Shown one piece after another: positions 6,153-10,341 of a DNA stretch of 10,341 nucleotides. The notes under the pieces were generated by a model. That model was not told where the DNA came from, ran no database searches, and saw only the letters and a program-made list of their open reading frames with translations. Where the stretch lies: the NCBI GenBank assembly GCA_017940105.1, contig JAGAZG010000182.1, positions 1-10,341 on the forward strand, in the 5' to 3' direction. The position numbers and the translations under genes were made by a program. The stretch's first letter is position 1; each line of letters opens with the position of its first letter. This stretch comes from Mailhella sp. Lineage in GTDB: Bacteria > Desulfobacterota > Desulfovibrionia > Desulfovibrionales > Desulfovibrionaceae.

Positions 6153-7316
6153 TTATTCTTCGTAATTCGCTTCGAGCAGGGCCAGTATCTGGTCGCGGCT
6201 GGCCTTGCGCGGGTTGTTGTCAAGCAGGCGCTTGGCTGCAAACGCACGGTCGGCTGACGAGGGAAGGTCTTCCTTCTTCACGCCGTAGTTCTTCAGTCCG
6301 GTCTTGATGTCCAGGTCTTTCAGCAATGCCCTGAATGCCGGCTCAACATCTGCCGCGCGCTCCAGCACGCTCATTATGCCCGCACGGTCATCTCCGCGAA
6401 GTATGTCGGCCACCACCGCGTACTTTTCGGGATTGGATATGTAGTTGAAGCCCACGGAGAACGGCGAGCATATCGCTATCGCCATGCCGTGGGGTATATG
6501 GCATTCCACTGGAAGCGTCGTGCCGACGGCATGGATGATGCCGTTCTGCGTGTTGCCGAATCCCATGCCGGCCAGGGCGGACCCGTAAAGCATGGCGTCG
6601 CGGGCCGCCAGGTTGCCGCCGTTGGCAAATGCCTGCCGGATGTTCTCGCCAACAAGCTTCATGGCAGCTAGGTTCAGGGCATCCGTGATCGGCGTTGCCG
6701 CTATGCCGCAGTACGATTCCATGGCGTGCACGAACGCGTCTACACCGGTCATGGCCGTGACACGGGGCGGCAGCCCCACCGTAAGCGCCGCATCCAGAAG
6801 GACCACTTCCGCATACATGTATTCAGATACCACGCCTTTCTTGCCGCCGTTCTTCGTGTCAGCGAGAACGGAGATGTTGGTCATCTCGCTGCCGGTTCCG
6901 GCGGTGGTGGGGATGAGTATCTTCGGCATGGTGGGATTGGGCACCAGGTTCATGCCGAAGTAGCGGTCGATCGGGCCTTCGTTGGAGAGCAGGACGGAAG
7001 CGGCCTTGGTCGTATCCAGGGCGCTGCCGCCTCCAAAGCCGATAAGGACATCGGCCTTGAATGCCGCAGCCGCATCGGCGCAGGACTGTATGGAATCCAT
7101 GCTGGGCTCAAGTTCGGCCTTGTCGAACAGCTCCCATTCTATGCCCCCCTCGGTCAGCGCTTCTTCCAGCGGCTTTTGAACGCCAAGTTTGGCAAGGCCG
7201 GGATCAGTCACAATCAGAACCCGGGATCCTCCCAGATTCCTTACTTCTTTTGGCGCCTGCTTGATGGAGCCGCTTCCATGAACAATCTTTTTTACGGTGT
7301 AATGCGTGAATGCCAT
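6153..7316 (-). CDS. sarD: Sulfoacetaldehyde reductase, iron-type alcohol dehydrogenase
   Basis: This 387-residue protein is a full-length group III metal-dependent alcohol dehydrogenase. The N-terminal dinucleotide domain has IGFGGGSALD (92-101). Further family landmarks are IPTTAGTGSEMTN (135-147) and the metal-binding region GVDAFVHAMESY (191-202). Predicted metal ligands are Asp193, His197, His262 (in GIIHAVG) and His276 (in IPHGMAIA). SarD reduces sulfoacetaldehyde to isethionate with NADH in the cytoplasm. That specific role is assigned because the gene follows tpa, whose product is sulfoacetaldehyde, and because ald supplies NADH; the fold alone would also fit reductases for lactaldehyde, propanediol or butanol. 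AGGAGG lies nine bases before the ATG. It is the last gene of the ald-tpa-sarD series, 76 bases after tpa. Confidence 0.86.
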   Translation of the reverse strand: MAFTHYTVKKIVHGSGSIKQAPKEVRNLGGSRVLIVTDPGLAKLGVQKPLEEALTEGGIEWELFDKAELEPSMDSIQSCADAAAAFKADVLIGFGGGSALDTTKAASVLLSNEGPIDRYFGMNLVPNPTMPKILIPTTAGTGSEMTNISVLADTKNGGKKGVVSEYMYAEVVLLDAALTVGLPPRVTAMTGVDAFVHAMESYCGIAATPITDALNLAAMKLVGENIRQAFANGGNLAARDAMLYGSALAGMGFGNTQNGIIHAVGTTLPVECHIPHGMAIAICSPFSVGFNYISNPEKYAVVADILRGDDRAGIMSVLERAADVEPAFRALLKDLDIKTGLKNYGVKKEDLPSSADRAFAAKRLLDNNPRKASRDQILALLEANYEE

Positions 7317-7354
7317 ATTCTTTTTCCTCCTCTGCTTTGGGAATGGCTTGCTCT

Positions 7355-7380
7355 GCGGCGGTCCGAATCCGGGCCGCCGC
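7355..7380 (-). other. GC-rich intercistronic hairpin between tpa and sarD
   Basis: GCGGCGG (7355-7361) pairs with CCGCCGC (7374-7380). After one mismatch, three further pairs (CCG with CGG) close a 4-base loop. It lies 12 bases past the tpa stop. On the minus strand no U-tract follows the stem closely, so a message-stability or processing role is more likely than termination. Confidence 0.55.
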
Positions 7381-7392
7381 GTTCAGCCGCAA

Positions 7393-8763
7393 TTACAAAG
7401 CAAACTTCTTTTCTATGTCGTAGAATGCCTTGTCTATGCCGGACACTATCTCTTCGATGTCGGACTTCGTGGCGATGAGCGCCGGGCAGAGGGTCAGGGT
7501 GTTGTTGAATTCACGGAACGAGCGGGACGTCTTGCCGATGAGAACGCCGTTCGCCTTGGCTGCTCCCACCATCGCGTTGGCTATGGGCTCGGCTATGGGT
7601 TCCTTGGTCGCGCGGTCCTTGACTATCTCTATGCCCGCAAACAGGCCGCGGCCGCGAACGTCGCCTATGATGGCGTGCTTTTCCTTGAGCTCCTTGAAGC
7701 CGTCCAGAAGGTAGTTCCCCATGCTCACGCAGTTATCCAGCAGATGCTCGCGCTCGATGATATCCATGTTCACAAGTGCGGCTGCCGGGCCCGACGTGCA
7801 CCCGCCGAACGTGCTGATGTCGCGGAAGTAGGCATCGTGATCGCTGGGATCGCCAAGAAAGTCCTGGAATACCTTTTCCGTCGTCACCGTGCACGATATT
7901 GGCGCATAGCCAGACGCCACGCCCTTGGCCATCGTCACCATGTCGGGCTGCACATCCCAGTACTGATAGCCGAACCATTTGCCGGTGCGCCCCACGCCGC
8001 ACACAACTTCGTCAAAGATCAGAAGCAGGCCGTACTTGTCGCAGATTTCGCGCATCGTTTCATAGTAGCCGTCCGGTGGAACCAGTATGCCGCCGCCTGC
8101 CGTCATCGTTTCCACTATCACGCCGCCCAGTTCGTCTGGACCGATGTTCAAAATCGCTTCTTCCATCTGTCGCGCCATCTTCACGCCAAGATCGGCGCAC
8201 GGACCGAATTTCGAGCGGTACACATCGCAGTCCGGGAACGAATAGAACCCAGGCGCAAACGGCCCATACTGCACGCGGCGTTCAAACTGGCCGCATGCGC
8301 TCAGCGTGCCGATCGTCGTGCCATGGTAGTCGCGGTCCCGGTACAGAATGCCCGTCTTCTTGCCGTTATGCTTCAGCTGGCCTATCTGGCGCACAATCTT
8401 AAACGCCTTCTCGTTCGCCTCTGAACCAGAGTTCGACAGATACACGCGGCTCAGGCCGGGCATCTTCGAGATCAGCTTCTCTGAAAATTCGATCGTGGGT
8501 ATATTGCCTATGCCGTTGGCAAAGTAGTTCAGCTCCATCATCTGCTTGGCTACGGCATCCACAATCTCCTTGCGGCCATAGCCGACGTTGACCGTCCACA
8601 CGCCGCCGGATACCGCGTCGATATACGTCTTGCCTGCTATATCCGTCACACGCATGCCTTCGCCCTTGACATATATCGCGGGTTCAAATCCCTTATGCTG
8701 GGTCAGATGATGCCATACATACTTCTTATCCAGTGCAACGAGTTCTTCAGGAGTGTGTGCCAT
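7393..8763 (-). CDS. tpa: Taurine:pyruvate aminotransferase
   Basis: This 456-residue protein is a class III, PLP-dependent aminotransferase. Visible landmarks are the substrate region GGVWTVNVGYG (53-63), the phosphate-binding loop LSNSGSEANEKA (109-120), YHGTT (146-150), FDEVVCGVGRTG (250-261) whose Asp251 binds the pyridine nitrogen of PLP, and the Schiff-base lysine Lys280 in MAKGVASGYAP. The enzyme moves the amino group from taurine to pyruvate, giving sulfoacetaldehyde and L-alanine in the cytoplasm. The family also contains omega-amino acid:pyruvate aminotransferases with other substrates; the taurine assignment rests on overall recognition of the Bilophila-type Tpa and on ald and sarD as neighbours. 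The start at 8763 is preferred over 8859 because AGAGGA lies seven bases upstream and the longer form would run into the ald coding region. It is the middle gene of the unit. Confidence 0.9.
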   Translation of the reverse strand: MAHTPEELVALDKKYVWHHLTQHKGFEPAIYVKGEGMRVTDIAGKTYIDAVSGGVWTVNVGYGRKEIVDAVAKQMMELNYFANGIGNIPTIEFSEKLISKMPGLSRVYLSNSGSEANEKAFKIVRQIGQLKHNGKKTGILYRDRDYHGTTIGTLSACGQFERRVQYGPFAPGFYSFPDCDVYRSKFGPCADLGVKMARQMEEAILNIGPDELGGVIVETMTAGGGILVPPDGYYETMREICDKYGLLLIFDEVVCGVGRTGKWFGYQYWDVQPDMVTMAKGVASGYAPISCTVTTEKVFQDFLGDPSDHDAYFRDISTFGGCTSGPAAALVNMDIIEREHLLDNCVSMGNYLLDGFKELKEKHAIIGDVRGRGLFAGIEIVKDRATKEPIAEPIANAMVGAAKANGVLIGKTSRSFREFNNTLTLCPALIATKSDIEEIVSGIDKAFYDIEKKFAL

Positions 8764-8799
8764 GTCCAATTCCTCTCTTGGCTGAACGGTGATTGTTGC

Positions 8800-8826
8800 G
8801 GGAAGGACGGCTATGCCGCCCTCCCC
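8800..8826 (-). other. Intercistronic hairpin between ald and tpa
   Basis: In the minus-strand RNA, GGGGAGGGCGGC pairs along all 12 positions with GCCGUCCUUCCC around a three-base AUA loop, using two G-U pairs. On the plus strand those two positions become A-C mismatches, so the structure suits the transcribed strand. It lies eight bases after the ald stop, and no U-run follows. It probably protects the ald message or tunes tpa levels. Confidence 0.6.
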
Positions 8827-8834
8827 CTGCCTTA

Positions 8835-9965
8835 CTACTTCAAAAGTTCGCAGGTGCACTCAAGCTTGTACCCGAGAGCCTCTGCCACGCCCTTGAAATA
8901 TACCTTGCCGTCACAGGTGTTTATGCCGCGGGCAAGCGCCTTGTCGTCCTTGCAGGCCTGCACCCAGCCCTTGTTGGCCAGATTCACCATGTACGGCATG
9001 GTCGCGTTCGTCAGCGTAAACGTAGACGTGCGCGCCACTGCGCCAGGCATGTTGCCAACAGAGTAGCATACAACCTGGCCCCGCTTCACGTCATGCATGA
9101 ACGTCGGCTTGTCATGATATGTCGCCCCATGCTTCGCCGTGGGCGCTATGCAGCCGCCCTGGTCGATGGCCACGTCGACTATCGCCGCACCAGGCTTCAT
9201 TTCCTGCACCATCTCTTCCGTCACCAGCTTCGGCGTAAGAGCGCCAGGTATCAGCACTGAGCCTACCACAAGATCCGCTTCCTTAACTGCGGCAGCTATA
9301 TTGAAGGCGTTGGACGCCAGCGTCTGGATGCGCCCGCCATAAAGATCGTCAATCTGACGCAGACGGAACAGGTTGCTGTCGATAATCGTCACCCGGGCTC
9401 CCATGCCCATGGCTACCTTGGCTGCCGACAATCCAACTGTCCCCGCTCCGACGATGACCACATGCGCAGCCTGAACGCCGGCCGTTCCGCCCATGAGAAC
9501 TCCCATGCCGCCTTCGATCTTGGTGAGCATCTGCGCGCCTACCTGCACAGACATGCGCCCTGCTATCTCGGACATCGGCGCAAGAAGAGGCAGACCGCCA
9601 TTGTCAAACTGCACCGTCTCATACGCTATGCCCACAACCTTCTTGTCAAGCAAAGCCTTGGTAAGAGCCGGTTCCGGCGCCAGATGCAGATACGTGAAGA
9701 GGATGAGCCCTTCGTGGAACAGCTCGTATTCTGGCGCAAGCGGCTCCTTCACCTTCACCACCATGTCCGCATCCCAGCATTCCTTCTGCGTGCCTATGGC
9801 CGCGCCCGCCGCCACATATTCTTCATCCGTGATCATGCTCCCGAGGCCTGCGCCTTTCTCGACAATCACCTTGTGGCCAGCGCTGGCAAGCGCATGCACG
9901 CCGGCAGGAGTGATGCCAACACGGTTTTCCTGAGCCTTGATCTCTTTCGGGACACCTACAACCAT
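8835..9965 (-). CDS. ald: Alanine dehydrogenase
   Basis: This 376-residue, full-length NAD-dependent alanine dehydrogenase begins MVVGVPKEIKAQENRVGITP. Residues matching the known active site are Arg15, Lys73 (in KVKEP), His94 (in YLHLA) and Asp268 (in VAIDQGG). The NAD domain has GAGTVG (173-178), with Asp196 at the end of the next strand as expected for NAD preference. The enzyme oxidises alanine to pyruvate and ammonium, yielding NADH. Next to tpa it recycles the amino acceptor, and its NADH can drive sarD. The start at 9965 is chosen because AAGGAGG lies six bases upstream and the protein then begins as family members do; the extension to 10103 lies in AT-rich non-coding DNA. The C-terminus ends KLECTCELLK with two closely spaced cysteines. 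It is the first gene of the ald-tpa-sarD unit. Confidence 0.95.
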   Translation of the reverse strand: MVVGVPKEIKAQENRVGITPAGVHALASAGHKVIVEKGAGLGSMITDEEYVAAGAAIGTQKECWDADMVVKVKEPLAPEYELFHEGLILFTYLHLAPEPALTKALLDKKVVGIAYETVQFDNGGLPLLAPMSEIAGRMSVQVGAQMLTKIEGGMGVLMGGTAGVQAAHVVIVGAGTVGLSAAKVAMGMGARVTIIDSNLFRLRQIDDLYGGRIQTLASNAFNIAAAVKEADLVVGSVLIPGALTPKLVTEEMVQEMKPGAAIVDVAIDQGGCIAPTAKHGATYHDKPTFMHDVKRGQVVCYSVGNMPGAVARTSTFTLTNATMPYMVNLANKGWVQACKDDKALARGINTCDGKVYFKGVAEALGYKLECTCELLK

Positions 9966-10006
9966 GGGAAGCCTCCTTAATGTTATTATCAAAAAATGCT
10001 TTGTGC

Positions 10007-10027
10007 TAAAAGGAACAACTCCTTTTA
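10007..10027 (-). promoter_or_regulatory. Inverted repeat TAAAAGGA-N5-TCCTTTTA upstream of ald
   Basis: These are perfect 8-bp arms around ACAAC, 41 bases before the ald ATG. As DNA it could be an operator; as RNA it would form an 8-bp leader hairpin with AGGAG at its loop side. Either use would affect the whole ald-tpa-sarD unit. Its role is unproven. Confidence 0.5.
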
Positions 10028-10233
10028 TCTGGACTCGCAACTTAGTAAAAACATTAATTTCTTGCTTCTTTGAAAATACCATTTTGTATCTCAAAAAAGA
10101 CACGTTTTTTCAAGGAATAAATTAAAATACATTATTTCAATATATTATATAAAAATATTTTTTTATCAATCTGATATTTTTTTGTCTGTATAGCCTTATA
10201 TCTATAGCTCTAGTACTAAAATGAATTGACGAG

Positions 10234-10239
10234 TATAAT
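10234..10239 (+). promoter_or_regulatory. Possible -10 box for the right-end gene
   Basis: A perfect TATAAT lies 36 bases before the ATG at 10276, which would give a leader of about 30 bases. The sequence 17 bases upstream (TAGTAC, part of the palindrome TAGTACTA at 10211-10218) is a poor -35 box. TTGACG at 10226-10231 is too close to serve as its partner. Confidence 0.35.
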
Positions 10240-10275
10240 AAATTCTGTTAGTTTTCTTATTAGGAGGAAAAATAT

Positions 10276-10341
10276 ATGCAAAACATATCTATCGCTGAAA
10301 TTATTTCATTAATTGAGGCTGCTTCTGACAATGAAAAAGAA
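10276..10341 (+). CDS. Unrecognised protein, N-terminal 22 residues, cut by window edge
   Basis: The frame opens with ATG at 10276, preceded by AGGAGG at 10262-10267 with eight bases between, and stays open to the window end. The visible residues, MQNISIAEIISLIEAASDNE and then KE, look like an amphipathic helix followed by an acidic segment. There is no signal peptide or membrane helix at the start. The codons are AT-rich (ATT, TCA, TTA, AAA), unlike the GC-richer taurine genes. It is divergent from ald. The strong ribosome binding site makes a real gene likely, but no family can be assigned from this fragment. Confidence 0.6.
   Translation, partial: MQNISIAEIISLIEAASDNEKE

Larger units (their letters stand above)
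9966..10275. other. AT-rich divergent regulatory region between ald and the right-end gene
   Basis: About 310 bases separate the two divergent starts. Most of it, especially 10080-10260, is visibly much richer in A+T than the rest of the window, with several A and T runs. It holds the inverted repeat at 10007-10027, two copies of ATATTTTTTT 19 bases apart (10155-10164 and 10174-10183), TATCA-ATC-TGATA (10164-10176) and TAGTACTA (10211-10218). No RNA gene and no credible coding frame was found. The ald promoter must lie here. A perfect TATAAT on the minus strand (10144-10149) lacks a good -35 partner, and no sigma-54 GG-N10-GC site was seen. Confidence 0.7.

Noticed and set aside
7306..8424. 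A 372-codon open frame on the plus strand opposite tpa
   Set aside because: It is antisense to a clearly recognisable aminotransferase, its translation is rich in His, Arg and Ala with no domain pattern, and it arises from the third-position bias of tpa.
9966..10103. N-terminal extension of Ald from an ATG at 10103
   Set aside because: The extra 46 residues come from AT-rich non-coding DNA and contain the inverted repeat; the family start MVVGVPKEIK has its own AAGGAGG.
1..10341. CRISPR arrays, insertion sequences, tRNA or rRNA genes
   Set aside because: I looked for regular repeats with spacers, transposase-like frames with terminal repeats, and tRNA-like cloverleaf segments, and saw none.

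Overview
The window most likely comes from an anaerobic, sulfonate-respiring deltaproteobacterium of the Desulfovibrionaceae, close to Bilophila. This is inferred from the gene set and cannot be proved from the sequence alone. The diagnostic part is the right half, where ald (alanine dehydrogenase), tpa (taurine:pyruvate aminotransferase) and sarD (iron-type alcohol dehydrogenase, sulfoacetaldehyde reductase) lie in one minus-strand series. This is the set described for taurine conversion to isethionate in Bilophila wadsworthia.

Layout from left to right: (1) the N-terminal part of a TauE/SafE (TSUP) transporter on the minus strand, cut by the window edge; (2) a 128-bp divergent regulatory gap holding a good sigma-54 -24/-12 promoter; (3) an EamA-type DMT transporter on the plus strand; (4) convergent with it, a PAS-containing sigma-54-dependent activator with its own sigma-70-like promoter; (5) a strong terminator and then a complete TRAP transporter on the minus strand, transcribed dctP-dctQ-dctM; (6) a terminator-like hairpin and then sarD, tpa and ald, transcribed ald-tpa-sarD; (7) an approximately 310-bp, very AT-rich divergent region; (8) the first 22 codons of an unrecognised plus-strand gene, cut by the right edge.

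How the genes fit together: the TRAP system probably imports taurine or a related sulfonate. Tpa moves the amino group from taurine to pyruvate, giving sulfoacetaldehyde and alanine. Ald oxidises alanine back to pyruvate, releasing ammonium and NADH. SarD spends that NADH to reduce sulfoacetaldehyde to isethionate. The net reaction, taurine + water to isethionate + ammonium, is redox neutral and regenerates pyruvate. The enzyme that would release sulfite from isethionate (the glycyl-radical lyase IslA and its activase IslB) is not in this window. The TSUP protein could handle sulfite or a sulfonate.

The most interesting non-coding features are the sigma-54 promoter close to a sigma-54 activator, GC-rich hairpins in all three sizeable gaps inside the minus-strand transcription units, inverted repeats upstream of dctP and ald, and the AT-rich island at the right end.
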